A DNA stretch of 38,213 nucleotides from a virus, in the IMG/VR virus record IMGVR_UViG_3300028177_000012, positions 1 through 38,213 of that record; one strand, 5' to 3'. The position numbers and the translations under genes were made by a program. The notes beneath the pieces are model-generated. The model was not told the origin of the DNA. It ran no database searches and worked only from the letters and a program-made list of their open reading frames with translations. Within the stretch, counting starts at the first letter, position 1. Every line of letters begins with the position of its first letter. Positions 26,160 to 34,763 of this stretch are shown piece by piece.

Positions 26160-26269
26160 TAAGCTATCACCCAATATACTATATCGCAATTTCCATTGGA
26201 ATAAGTAGAATGTTCCCACTTTATAGAAAAATTATTAATCACAGATACTGTATTCCAAGATTTTATCAT
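26159..26269 (-). CDS. Tiny Trp-rich protein, 36 aa, coupled at both ends
   Basis: ATG 26269 overlaps the TGA of the 166-residue gene (ATGA), and its TAA at 26159 overlaps the ATG of the 71-residue gene (TAATG). Both junctions are exact and in the style used throughout this module, so the frame probably is translated. The product (IKSWNTVSVINNFSIKWEHS, then TYSNGNCDIVYWVIA) has three Trp, one Cys and a hydrophobic end. No family is known to me. Confidence 0.55.
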   Translation of the reverse strand: MIKSWNTVSVINNFSIKWEHSTYSNGNCDIVYWVIA

Positions 26270-26766
26270 GTTATTGTTGCAAACTCTACTGCTATTGTTT
26301 CAGATGCTGAAGAACTAACTTGAAATGTTGTATTATCTCCTTGCGCAACTGTATTAGGTAAGTATATTGCACCACCTGGCTCAAGTTTGCAAATTGTAAT
26401 AAACGTGTCTGCAGGTTTTTCTACTTCTACAATCAATAAGTTAGTTGCAGTAGATGCATCGCCTAAAACAGTAGCACTTCCACCCCATTGATTTCCCGTA
26501 TGCTTTATAAAAACTCCTTCGTAAGCAGTATTTGCAGTTCCTATTGGCAATCGACCAGAAGCTGGGCAATTCCCGTAGGCTACAACACCTGCTTGGAATC
26601 CTTCAACAGTTATATTAGCTGTGCCAATTACAAGGGTTGAAGCACTTCCCCCTAATGTTTTATTTATATCTGCTTCAATTACATCTTGTGCAGCATATTT
26701 TCCTGCATCGCCATCAATCGTTCTTACTGGGGTTGCGCTTACTGCGTATTCAACTCTGTTCGCCAT
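26266..26766 (-). CDS. Beta-rich virion protein, 166 aa
   Basis: The protein is Ala/Thr/Val/Gly-rich with alternating strands (TLVIGTANITVEGFQAG, VYGNC-like turn, TNLLIVEVEKPADTFITICK) and no helix-rich or membrane part. ATG 26766 has GGAGAC upstream; the end is coupled to the 36-residue gene. No named family is recognised. It follows the connector-type gene and precedes the neck genes. A decoration, head-completion or tail protein is possible; function unknown. Confidence 0.55.
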   Translation of the reverse strand: MANRVEYAVSATPVRTIDGDAGKYAAQDVIEADINKTLGGSASTLVIGTANITVEGFQAGVVAYGNCPASGRLPIGTANTAYEGVFIKHTGNQWGGSATVLGDASTATNLLIVEVEKPADTFITICKLEPGGAIYLPNTVAQGDNTTFQVSSSASETIAVEFATIT

Positions 26767-28282
26767 CTTGTCTCCTTACCATGAATGGTTCAAAACCTTT
26801 TTCGTATTGTTCTCTTACCATTGCATATTGTTTTTCATACCATTGATATTCTACTTGAGCCTTTTGCAAATTAGCGTTGAACTCAGCTAAATAAGACTGG
26901 GATAACTGCCCATAGCTTTGTAAAGCACTTCCAAATCTTTGTAATTCCACATTATTCTTTGCAGCATCTTTCTGTAAAGCAGCTCCAAGTTTACTTGCCT
27001 CTGTTTGGGTGATTGCACCCATTTTGCCAATATCAGCTGAATACTTTTGCAAGGTAGACCCTACTTCAGCTTGATACGCATTTAAATTTGTACCTACATC
27101 AGCTTGCCATTTAGCAAATTTATGATTTAGGTTGTTTAAAGTCCAAGATTGCACTTCTTTGCTGATATCAGTTTGATTTCTTTGCATCTCTGTGCCAAAT
27201 TTTTGTAATTGAGAGCTATAACTTGCCATCTCTTTTTCTAATGACTTTGCTTTATTTTGTAAATCTAAATTAGTAGAAAGACTCATTTCCTGAATCTTTC
27301 TTCCATTCTCAGCTTCAAACTCTTGCATTCCTTTTTGAAATTCTACTTGATAAATAGCATTCTCTTTATTATAAACATTTAAACTGTCTTGTATCCTAGC
27401 TGTGAACTCAGAAACCTTTTGCGTTTCTTCAGATAGCTTTGACTGGGCGAGTTCAATATCTTCATCTGTCTCAATTAATGAAGTTATCTTCGTAAAATCT
27501 ATTTCCTTCATCACTGGAGGGGTATAGGTAGGTGCTGTCCCAAGTGAAAGTGTTAGATTGCTGAAAGAACCAGCTAAAGCAGCGTCTGTATAAAGAAACG
27601 ACGGATCTGCAACTGCAACTGGCGTAGTAAAACCACTTAAATCTATATTAGCAATTACAGGGTCGGCTACCGAGACGTAAACTGGAAGAGATACATCGGT
27701 GATTTCAGCTTTATCAATCGTAGTGAGTCCGTCAGTCACTGAAAACGCCAATGTAGGTTGAGGAGGTACAGAAGGTAGAGAGAGAACCAAACCAGATACA
27801 CCCGTATAGCCGACCATTTTTTCATTTAAAGATTTCATGGCTGCATAATTAACGACTAAAGGTATAAAGCTTGTTGGGAAATTGTTAATTGTACTGCCAC
27901 TTAAGTTTGCCAGGGTTGTATAGTCTACTACACTTACAGAGAATTCACCTGCTGGGACAATGTAGACATTTTGATTCAAATAATAATATTGAGGATAATC
28001 GTTTGTGGCTTTTTGAAGAGAAGTCGATTCAGCTGCAACAAATCTTTTATCTGGAGAAATTTCAGTTGCCGATTTGCTCCCTTTTGCAACACTAACAAGG
28101 TGCTGCCTCTCTGTAACGGCTAAATTATTAGTAGGGGTGAGTTCAGTCGTAAATAAATATGTGGACTCTGGATCAAGTACTATTACCCTATCAATAACAG
28201 CCCGAATGCCATCATTCACCCATTGCAATTCATTCGTGGATGTTCCTGCTAATGCTCGAACTTGTGTTTGTAGTGTTGCCAT
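26750..28282 (-). CDS. Putative connector protein with long coiled coil, 510 aa
   Basis: The first ~165 residues look like a head-tail adaptor: LQTQVRALAG, NELQWVNDGIRAVIDRVIVL, YYYLNQNVYIVPAG and a helix near 148-160 (LVVNYAAMKSLNEKMVGY). A Pro/Thr-rich linker follows (VLSLPSVPPQPTLAFSVTDG). Residues ~275-490 are almost all coiled coil, Gln/Lys/Glu-rich, with repeated LQ-KY/LQ-FG phrases. Such a fusion would put a helical arm on the neck, inside or outside the portal. ATG 28282 follows AAAGGA. The adaptor assignment is by position right after the capsid gene and by pattern. Confidence 0.6.
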   Translation of the reverse strand: MATLQTQVRALAGTSTNELQWVNDGIRAVIDRVIVLDPESTYLFTTELTPTNNLAVTERQHLVSVAKGSKSATEISPDKRFVAAESTSLQKATNDYPQYYYLNQNVYIVPAGEFSVSVVDYTTLANLSGSTINNFPTSFIPLVVNYAAMKSLNEKMVGYTGVSGLVLSLPSVPPQPTLAFSVTDGLTTIDKAEITDVSLPVYVSVADPVIANIDLSGFTTPVAVADPSFLYTDAALAGSFSNLTLSLGTAPTYTPPVMKEIDFTKITSLIETDEDIELAQSKLSEETQKVSEFTARIQDSLNVYNKENAIYQVEFQKGMQEFEAENGRKIQEMSLSTNLDLQNKAKSLEKEMASYSSQLQKFGTEMQRNQTDISKEVQSWTLNNLNHKFAKWQADVGTNLNAYQAEVGSTLQKYSADIGKMGAITQTEASKLGAALQKDAAKNNVELQRFGSALQSYGQLSQSYLAEFNANLQKAQVEYQWYEKQYAMVREQYEKGFEPFMVRRQDGEQS

Positions 28283-28302
28283 ATTATTTTCCTTTGATTA
28301 GT

Positions 28303-28329
28303 GGGGGGACTTGTATCAGAGGTCCCCCC
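28303..28329 (-). terminator. Strong hairpin just after the capsid gene stop
   Basis: Eight perfect pairs (GGGGGGAC with GTCCCCCC, 28303-28310 and 28322-28329) around an 11-base loop, starting 9 bases after the MCP TAA on the transcript. There is no T-run behind it, so it is not a textbook intrinsic terminator. It may partially terminate, or protect the abundant capsid mRNA from 3' exonucleases. Confidence 0.6.
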
Positions 28330-28338
28330 TAAGAATCG

Positions 28339-29874
28339 TTATTTCCAAACAGCGTGTGCTTCAGGCATCACGATCTCTAGACCAGCTTCGGTCTGAATGA
28401 GGTCGATTCTGCGATCAACACCAGTGTTTTCTAGACTTTGAACACCAACATAAACTGAAGTGTCACGATTCACACCGTTACCAACCAATGGTCGATAAGC
28501 ACAATGCTTCATGTTAACAGCTACAATTTTCACTGGAGATGCGTCTAAATGAATGTTACGAACAACGTTCATATCACCATAAGGAGTTGTGATCTGAGTT
28601 ACTGGCAAGCCAAATAACTGTTTTTTGCCTGTTACAGCAAAATCAAACCTAAACTGAGAACTTATTTCAACGTCATTCTTTTGGAAGCCGCCTAATTTAT
28701 GTAACCAGTTATAAGTTGCAGTATCACACATAAACATAGTAGCGTTTGAGCTATTATATCTAGGATCCATAAAGTCACTCATGTTCTGAAGGAAATCATC
28801 AGAAGTAGTGCCACCTGAAGTAAGGTCAATTGAGAATACATTACCACTTGATAAGATATAATCAACAATACCAGCTGTGTAGCGTACACCAGCAGAGTCT
28901 TTGTACTTTGATGAAAACAGAAGATCTGTTTCAATATCGTACTTATGTTCAATCAACTTGTTTTTCCAAGTTCTTGCCCATTCGTCTTTTGCTAGTTTAA
29001 GCTCAGTTGCACGTGCAGTGTTAGTCATTTGCATGGTTGTTTTCCAGATCTGAGTATATCCTACTACATCTTTGTAAGGTGTATCTTTGTAGGTACTTGG
29101 GAAACTTGAACCTTCAGCATGTGCCGAACCAATGACATAACATTTGTCTTTTTCAGCAAGACCTGAAGTACCAGTATTTGCTTCCCAGGTTGTACCTGTT
29201 GACTCATACTGTACATCAGCCAATGTTACATGGTCTGAACCAGCTGCAATGCCACGAACTACAATACATTTAGCATAGATAGCTTCTGTATCAGGACTAG
29301 TAGCTGGAACTCCAAGGTTTTGGATTTTCACAACCATATAGTCATCAACATAAACAGTTGGGACTGTATCGTCTGCTATACTAGCAGCCGCCACTTTACG
29401 AACTGGGATTTTAACCATTTGATTTTCTAAAAAGAAAATTGGTTTAGTTCCAGATGCGCCAACAGCGGTACCAGTTTGTCCAAGAATATTCTGAACATTA
29501 CCAGCAGATAGATAATCAGTTTCAAACTTAACATTCATTTCGTCACCAGCTTGTAAGTCGCCAGCTGCAAATGCGAAGTCTGCATAATCACTATCATTAT
29601 CACTAGTGCCTGGAGCAGCACCATCTAAATCCATTGCTACTGCATAAGCATAACGCTTGTGCCACATGGATCTTTGTTCTAGAGTTTTAAACTCTGGATC
29701 TGTTGTAGCTTTTTTAGCTACTTTGCTCAATACTCTGAAGAAAGGAGTTTGGTCGGGAGATAACTCCGAAACTCTACTAGAGAAGTCATACCGTCTCCTT
29801 AGATCACCTGTATTGAAGCTAGATTCGACCTGTGCTTGTGCATGGGTCGAGAGGGTTAAAGGACTATCAGCCAT
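28339..29874 (-). CDS. Major capsid protein, 511 aa
   Basis: The amino region (RRYDFSSRVSELSPDQTPFF, then RVLSKVAKKATTDPEFKTLE) has the arrangement of SU10-type (DUF5309) HK97-fold capsid proteins: a helix, LSP-D-x-TPFF, then a strand with E-F. The middle helix (ARATELKLAKDEWARTWKNK, then LIEHKYDIETDLLFSS) corresponds to the long spine helix, and the carboxyl part carries the A-domain strands (NATMFMCDTATYNWLHKLGG). The end is LEIVMPEAHAVWK. ATG 29874 has GAGG upstream. It follows portal and scaffold and is flanked by two hairpins, suiting a highly expressed gene. Assignment is firm on order and moderate on family. Confidence 0.85.
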   Translation of the reverse strand: MADSPLTLSTHAQAQVESSFNTGDLRRRYDFSSRVSELSPDQTPFFRVLSKVAKKATTDPEFKTLEQRSMWHKRYAYAVAMDLDGAAPGTSDNDSDYADFAFAAGDLQAGDEMNVKFETDYLSAGNVQNILGQTGTAVGASGTKPIFFLENQMVKIPVRKVAAASIADDTVPTVYVDDYMVVKIQNLGVPATSPDTEAIYAKCIVVRGIAAGSDHVTLADVQYESTGTTWEANTGTSGLAEKDKCYVIGSAHAEGSSFPSTYKDTPYKDVVGYTQIWKTTMQMTNTARATELKLAKDEWARTWKNKLIEHKYDIETDLLFSSKYKDSAGVRYTAGIVDYILSSGNVFSIDLTSGGTTSDDFLQNMSDFMDPRYNSSNATMFMCDTATYNWLHKLGGFQKNDVEISSQFRFDFAVTGKKQLFGLPVTQITTPYGDMNVVRNIHLDASPVKIVAVNMKHCAYRPLVGNGVNRDTSVYVGVQSLENTGVDRRIDLIQTEAGLEIVMPEAHAVWK

Positions 29875-29884
29875 TTTATTGCCT

Positions 29885-29909
29885 CGTCTTTCTTATTATA
29901 AGAGAGACG
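29885..29909 (-). promoter_or_regulatory. 25-base near-perfect hairpin in the MCP leader
   Basis: CGTCT and AGACG arms enclose TCTTAT/ATAAGA arms around a single-base loop, with one mismatch between the two stems. It occupies most of the 41-base gap between scaffold and capsid genes and ends shortly before the capsid ribosome-binding site. The minus strand reads TATAAT inside, but no matching -35 is visible. A processing or stabilising stem-loop is favoured; a promoter recognised by a non-sigma polymerase is speculative. Confidence 0.5.
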
Positions 29910-29915
29910 CCTATT

Positions 29916-30806
29916 TTACCCGAATAAAGTATCCAAACCAGAATCAACTTCTTTCAAAGATTCAAAAACTTGATCTTCATGTTTTACATCTTTTACAGTT
30001 GTATTATGATTTGATACACTTTGCGGGATATTCCTTACGGATTTCATCTGTTCTAACATCTGTGCTTTTGTTCCCGTAGCAACTTGCTTATCTCGAGCAT
30101 CTTTGTTTTTCAAATAATAAATATCTTCCAATGATGTTTCATGGTTATTTGCCCAATCCATCATATCAGTATATTGATCATTTGATAACTTCATACGCTC
30201 TTTAAACTCAAGTGCATTGCGGTCCCTGGATTCTTTCTGAGCTGCCTCTGATCGAATCTGCCTATCTTGCTCTAACTGACTGTTGACACGACGATCCACT
30301 ACGCTAGATATTGTATGCTCAAGTGCTTTTGCACTAAGAGATTCATTATTACCCATTGCGTCGTCTAGATCGAACACGAAATCCTCTGGAAGATTCAGCG
30401 CCTGCTTTACATCTTCTGGCTTATTGCCATTATCAATGTAACTCTTGATTGCTTCTACCATTCCCGTGTCTGTTTTTAGCCGATTGATAATAGGTTCGTA
30501 TTGACTCGTTTCATCTAATTGCGACTTTAATCGTTGCGCCTCAGATGAAGAGTCTCTATACCTTTTTTCCCAATCGTGCTGATGATCGTCTGTTATTGCA
30601 GCTGGTGCAGGGTCAGTTACCTGAGTTTCCTTAGTGCCAGTTGCTTCGACTGTATTTTCTTTATCAAGAATCATCCCGTTCACCTCACGGTCTAATGATT
30701 CAAAAAAGTCGCCAGAGTCTACAGCTAATCCATCTTCCTGACTGAAATCTACGTCAGGATTCAATGTTTCTTCTGCAGAGTTTGCTGAACTATTCTCTTG
30801 TGCCAT
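29916..30806 (-). CDS. Putative scaffolding protein, 296 aa
   Basis: The protein is acidic at the start (NPDVDFSQEDGLAVDSGDFF), helical and charged in the middle (EKRYRDSSSEAQRLKSQLDE, IRSEAAQKESRDRNALEFKE), and ends LKEVDSGLDTLFG. It has no enzymatic motif and lies between portal and major capsid genes, the usual scaffold position. ATG 30806 is chosen because AAGGAG lies at proper distance; GTG 30812 overlaps that site. The gene starts inside the end of the portal gene. A scaffold-protease is not supported, since no catalytic signature is seen. Confidence 0.7.
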   Translation of the reverse strand: MAQENSSANSAEETLNPDVDFSQEDGLAVDSGDFFESLDREVNGMILDKENTVEATGTKETQVTDPAPAAITDDHQHDWEKRYRDSSSEAQRLKSQLDETSQYEPIINRLKTDTGMVEAIKSYIDNGNKPEDVKQALNLPEDFVFDLDDAMGNNESLSAKALEHTISSVVDRRVNSQLEQDRQIRSEAAQKESRDRNALEFKERMKLSNDQYTDMMDWANNHETSLEDIYYLKNKDARDKQVATGTKAQMLEQMKSVRNIPQSVSNHNTTVKDVKHEDQVFESLKEVDSGLDTLFG

Positions 30807-33039
30807 TTCCACTCCTTGATTGTTTTACTTTTTCACGCTCTATTTGAGCTTTTTCCTTGTCAAGCCCTCGCTGGGCTTCTGCTTTTTGTGCGGTTAAGGA
30901 CATACTTCCTTGCGCTTTCACAGCTCCCTTGCGAATCTCGGTTTCAACAGATCGTATCTTATCTTTAATTCCAGCTTGAACCAGCTGTCTTTGAAGCGTT
31001 TCGATATTTCCATCTTTATCCTTGACTTGTTCTTCAAGACTTTGAATTGATTGTTGCATTTGCGTATAAAGACTTTTTCGCTTGGCTATCGCTGTCTTAT
31101 CTTTTATATCCGTTTCAGCCAACACAGCCAAATCGTCTACAACACCCAATTTCATTAATTCTTTTAATTCTGACAAATAAGCCCATCTGTTCAATGGAAG
31201 CGTACTTCCTGCTACAATTCTTACGTCAAATTGTGCAGATTCATAATCATTCCATTTGGAGATAGCCTCCCCCATGTCATTAAATATTGGTACATTAATT
31301 TCTACTTCTTTATCCCCCTGTAAAGCATTCGGCTGTACGATCCTAAATACTTTATGTGCTTTATAAATCGCCTGTGAATATTGCTTTACAACTTCACCTA
31401 ACTGTTTTAAGGCAGGTTCTATGCTACTTTTTAGCCATTGTTTCACACGCCTAGTTCCATATTCATCTAACGCAAGCATTCCACGATAGGTTTCATGTTG
31501 CTGCGATTGATCCCCTTGAGCAGATGAATAAACTCCAGCTAAGTATTCCATATCGCTTTTACCTGCTTGAACAATCTGAAAAAAAGCATTATTTAAAGCT
31601 GCTGGCTGTACTTCCTTCGGATTATCATACCCCTGATTAACAGGAAGCAAAGCGCCAGGAGCTGTTGCATTCTTTTCCCAATAATCTGTATCTATAGAAC
31701 CTTCGTAATACATCCATCGCAAGGAGGAGCCCAAAGAAGCGTTGTGAATCATAAGCTGGTGCGCTTTATTAATCTCACGCTGTTTCCCAACTAAAGGACT
31801 CACAGCGCTCATCGGATAAGGCGTTCCTGACCATTTATATGTAAAAGGTACTAGAGGATAATTTTCCACGGGCAACTCTTTCTCATATAAAGTAACATCA
31901 CCAGCCACACAACATTGTTTAACTGCTGGCTTATAAAATTCAACTACATCTACAACCATAGATGCAAACTTCGGATCTTCCATTAATATTTTTTGTTCTT
32001 TAGCAGTAACAACATTATTTTGAATAATACTTGCAGCTTTTTGTGCTTCAGCCATTAACTGCTGTTGAGCTGACTGCAATTGCTCTTGATTCATTTTTTG
32101 TTGTTTTTCCATTTCAAGCTGCATTCTTTCGGGAAGCATTTCTTCAGATTCCACAGCTTGACTCATTTGCATTTGCATTTCCTGCATTTGCACAGTCATT
32201 TCTTTTTGCATTTCTTCTATTTGGACTCTAACATTTTGCGTTATTTTCTTCATTTCTTCAGGCGAAGGAAGGACTTGATAGAAAATATTATAATATTTAT
32301 TTTGAATTTTTTCATAAAGCTCAAAAAGCTCTATCATATCATCTATGCTCCCATCGGACCCATAGCCTTCTGTAATGTCTTTATATTGAATATCCCCAGT
32401 ATCATTAGCACTCTGAGAATATCCAATGTCTTCGCCGAATCTTCCAGTCGCTTTTTTAATCTTAGCTGAATAATGTGGATAGGTCTTTAAGAGCTGTGTC
32501 CTTGTAAAGACTTTTCTTATCATGACATGAGCAGCATCTCTAAACAAAGGATCTCTGGATTTCGGGTCTACATATATATCAAAAGGTTCAGGTTGTTGAA
32601 TCACTACCTCACCCATACCTTGGTCTGCATCTGGATCAACCGTTACTAATAGATAACCAACACTTTTTGTTATTGCATCATTTATAACATTCGAATAAAG
32701 AGCTTGCCCATTAGATTTATTCCAAATATAATCAGCAATATCAGAAAAAACAGCAGCAATACCAGAATCAGAACCTTCAGCCCCGACAGCTTGCCATCTT
32801 GGGCTAGAAGCCGTTGCATAATAATTAAGCATTTCAACAACAGGTATGACCCGATTAATCGTAAAGGTAGGCATTCCAGTTTCTTCCAAAGCTTCCTTTT
32901 CTTTTGCAGAAAGCTGGTTATCCAAATAAAAATCGTATCCCTGTTGATTCGTCGTCTCCCACTTCTCTCTAAAACTATTATTTAAAGAGTCATATAGCTG
33001 TTTTACTTTGTCAGCTGTCTTATCTGTTTTTTTTGCCAT
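30790..33039 (-). CDS. Portal protein, P22-like, 749 aa
   Basis: Portal hallmarks include an amino-terminal helical part (REKWETTNQQGYDFYLDNQL), PTFTINRVIPVVEMLNYYAT, a wing with DIYVDPKSRDPLFRDAAHVM, YPLVPFTYKWSGTPYPMSAV, and the crown-side helices (GKQREINKAHQLMIHNASLG, then MLALDEYGTRRVKQWLKSSI). Its length is near that of the P22 portal. Residues ~259-340 are an unusual Met/Gln/Glu-rich coiled-coil insertion. The carboxyl end is a charged coil (AQKAEAQRGLDKEKAQIERE). The portal is the DNA gate at one capsid vertex and docks the terminase and the neck. ATG 33039 follows AAGGAT. Confidence 0.9.
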   Translation of the reverse strand: MAKKTDKTADKVKQLYDSLNNSFREKWETTNQQGYDFYLDNQLSAKEKEALEETGMPTFTINRVIPVVEMLNYYATASSPRWQAVGAEGSDSGIAAVFSDIADYIWNKSNGQALYSNVINDAITKSVGYLLVTVDPDADQGMGEVVIQQPEPFDIYVDPKSRDPLFRDAAHVMIRKVFTRTQLLKTYPHYSAKIKKATGRFGEDIGYSQSANDTGDIQYKDITEGYGSDGSIDDMIELFELYEKIQNKYYNIFYQVLPSPEEMKKITQNVRVQIEEMQKEMTVQMQEMQMQMSQAVESEEMLPERMQLEMEKQQKMNQEQLQSAQQQLMAEAQKAASIIQNNVVTAKEQKILMEDPKFASMVVDVVEFYKPAVKQCCVAGDVTLYEKELPVENYPLVPFTYKWSGTPYPMSAVSPLVGKQREINKAHQLMIHNASLGSSLRWMYYEGSIDTDYWEKNATAPGALLPVNQGYDNPKEVQPAALNNAFFQIVQAGKSDMEYLAGVYSSAQGDQSQQHETYRGMLALDEYGTRRVKQWLKSSIEPALKQLGEVVKQYSQAIYKAHKVFRIVQPNALQGDKEVEINVPIFNDMGEAISKWNDYESAQFDVRIVAGSTLPLNRWAYLSELKELMKLGVVDDLAVLAETDIKDKTAIAKRKSLYTQMQQSIQSLEEQVKDKDGNIETLQRQLVQAGIKDKIRSVETEIRKGAVKAQGSMSLTAQKAEAQRGLDKEKAQIEREKVKQSRSGNGTRE

Positions 33040-33046
33040 TAGATCC

Positions 33047-34600
33047 TTATGCTAATATCCAGCTTTTGGGTGCGCTGGTTTTCCTGCTATGAGTTCCATC
33101 TTTATGAACGGCAATATTCTGGGGTGGGTGAGCGTATTTTACTGCATAGGCAAGCGCATCGATGGTATCATCATGCGCCATTCGTGGTCCGAATGTAACT
33201 ATTTCATGTTGTAAATCATAATGACTTTTTTTAATTTTTATTGATCCAATTGTCATGCGTTGTGCGAGCACCCCTTGTATTCTATCTAGTTTACTCTGTC
33301 TTGTTCCAGGTTTTTCTTCTTTCCAGCGAACAGAGAAATCATTTCGCCTTCTAGATTCAGCCATTAAAGCTTGGAATAAAGGTCTACTCATCGTTGTATC
33401 TTCTACTACAAATAACATTGGATGGTACATTCCACCTACATTATACATCTTATCAACAATCCCAGTCCTATCCTCACCAGGGATCCCAAGTACAGGTAAC
33501 CCTCGCTCCCGAATATAATCAAGTACATATATATTATTGTTTGCATCTGTTGCCACCACCATTATTACTGAAAAGTCAGAATCTCGCCTTATTGAATCTG
33601 TCGCTGGGTCAACTCCAACAAATACATTGACAGGAATTGCGTCTCCATCTGTTATTATAAAATTAAGGTTTGTTTTATCGTCATGCAAAAAATTTCCTTC
33701 CCAATACTTAATATGTTTCATATTAAAAATAGAATCTTCTGCACTTTGAACTTCCATCATATATTCTTGATGAAACTTTTGAGGGCTACCAGAATCTTGG
33801 TAGAACTTCTTTTTTTCCTCTAATTTCTTTATCGGGAACCAAGAATCCCACAAAGCGTTCCCTTTTTCGTCAATTGCCTTATAAGTCTTTACAGTCCAGG
33901 CAAATTCATCCTTAAGCTTATCTGCCTTAGAATAATTGCTTAATAAATTATTAATAAAGGAATCATAATGCACAGGAGTACCGTTAATGCGCAACCGACC
34001 AGTATGAGGCTCCAAAGCAGGATAAACAACCGCAGTGATAAGGTTGTTGTTCTTTGCTCTAGCCTCTGGAGTAATTGTATTATTTTCATCTTCAAAGTCA
34101 TCCAGTATAACCAGGTCATATCGCTTGTGAAGCTTTGCTCCACCACGGATACCTGATATGTTTGATTTACATAAAAGTTTATGACCAGTACTAAGCTCTA
34201 TATCTTCTTCTGTCCATTTTCTGCCTTTTAAATCACCAAAATAGTATTGTATTCTATCGTTGAACTCAAGATGATGCTTAATATAGTCCATATTCCCAGT
34301 TGCAAGCTTTGCAGTCGCAGACACCCACCCATAAAACAAAGGTTCTTTAGTCGTAAACAAAAAAGACCATAATATATCACATTTTGTTAAAACGGTTTTA
34401 CCATGACCTCTAGGCATAATTACAGCAAGTTGTTTTACCTCTTTATCCATTATGGAATCAGAAATCTCATAGTGAAACCAAGGCGTTTCAGATCGCATAT
34501 AGTCATCTGGGAGAAATAGTTTCCCAAACGCTATCATATCCTTTGATGCTTCTAGCAAAGCTTCTTCAGCCTTGCTGACATTCTGGGTATTTATATTCAA
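33047..34600 (-). CDS. terL: Terminase large subunit, 517 aa
   Basis: The ATPase has a Walker A at residues 63-69 (MPRGHGKTV), a YDLVILDDFEDEN Walker B at ~161-173 with Asp167/Asp168 and Glu170, and a coupling-type segment ANLNG-like (LRINGTPVHYDSFI). The nuclease begins with VFVGVDPATDSIRRDSDFSV and continues through YVLDYIRERG, FVVEDTTMSRPLFQALM and DDTIDALAYAVKYA. These are the acidic residues expected of an RNase H-like headful nuclease. The start is a TTG at 34600 overlapping the TGA of the preceding gene; the first internal ATG would remove 21 residues. It packages DNA through the portal encoded next. Confidence 0.95.
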   Translation of the reverse strand: MNINTQNVSKAEEALLEASKDMIAFGKLFLPDDYMRSETPWFHYEISDSIMDKEVKQLAVIMPRGHGKTVLTKCDILWSFLFTTKEPLFYGWVSATAKLATGNMDYIKHHLEFNDRIQYYFGDLKGRKWTEEDIELSTGHKLLCKSNISGIRGGAKLHKRYDLVILDDFEDENNTITPEARAKNNNLITAVVYPALEPHTGRLRINGTPVHYDSFINNLLSNYSKADKLKDEFAWTVKTYKAIDEKGNALWDSWFPIKKLEEKKKFYQDSGSPQKFHQEYMMEVQSAEDSIFNMKHIKYWEGNFLHDDKTNLNFIITDGDAIPVNVFVGVDPATDSIRRDSDFSVIMVVATDANNNIYVLDYIRERGLPVLGIPGEDRTGIVDKMYNVGGMYHPMLFVVEDTTMSRPLFQALMAESRRRNDFSVRWKEEKPGTRQSKLDRIQGVLAQRMTIGSIKIKKSHYDLQHEIVTFGPRMAHDDTIDALAYAVKYAHPPQNIAVHKDGTHSRKTSAPKSWILA

Positions 34601-34749
34601 GCTAAATTTTCAAGCAATTCTTTTACTTCAGCCCAAATTTTATCGTCTTTCTTTGATTTACTAGCTTTTACAGCATGATCCCCTATCATTATAATAAGTT
34701 TAACCATACCCATTTTTTTAACCAATCTTGAAATGATTCTTTTAAGCAT
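34597..34749 (-). CDS. Small basic protein upstream of terL, 50 aa
   Basis: ATG 34749 opens a 50-codon frame whose TGA overlaps the TTG start of the terminase. The product begins LKRIISRLVKKMGMVKLIIM, a basic amphipathic helix, and ends KIWAEVKELLENLA. It follows an AAAGGAGTAGAG-like leader (ctctactccttta on the plus strand), a strong ribosome-binding site. Coupling to terL and the site support a real gene. A membrane-active or DNA-packaging accessory role is possible but not shown. Confidence 0.6.
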   Translation of the reverse strand: MLKRIISRLVKKMGMVKLIIMIGDHAVKASKSKKDDKIWAEVKELLENLA

Positions 34750-34763
34750 TCTCTACTCCTTTA

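Noticed and set aside
26160-26219. GTG 26219 start extending the 71-residue protein to 91 residues
   Set aside because: The extension overlaps the coupled 36-residue gene and lacks a ribosome-binding site; ATG 26159 has GGGTGA upstream and TAATG coupling.
28280-28340. Classical intrinsic terminator after the capsid gene
   Set aside because: The stem is strong but no T-run follows, and the next gene starts close by in the same direction; recorded as a terminator-like hairpin with reduced confidence.
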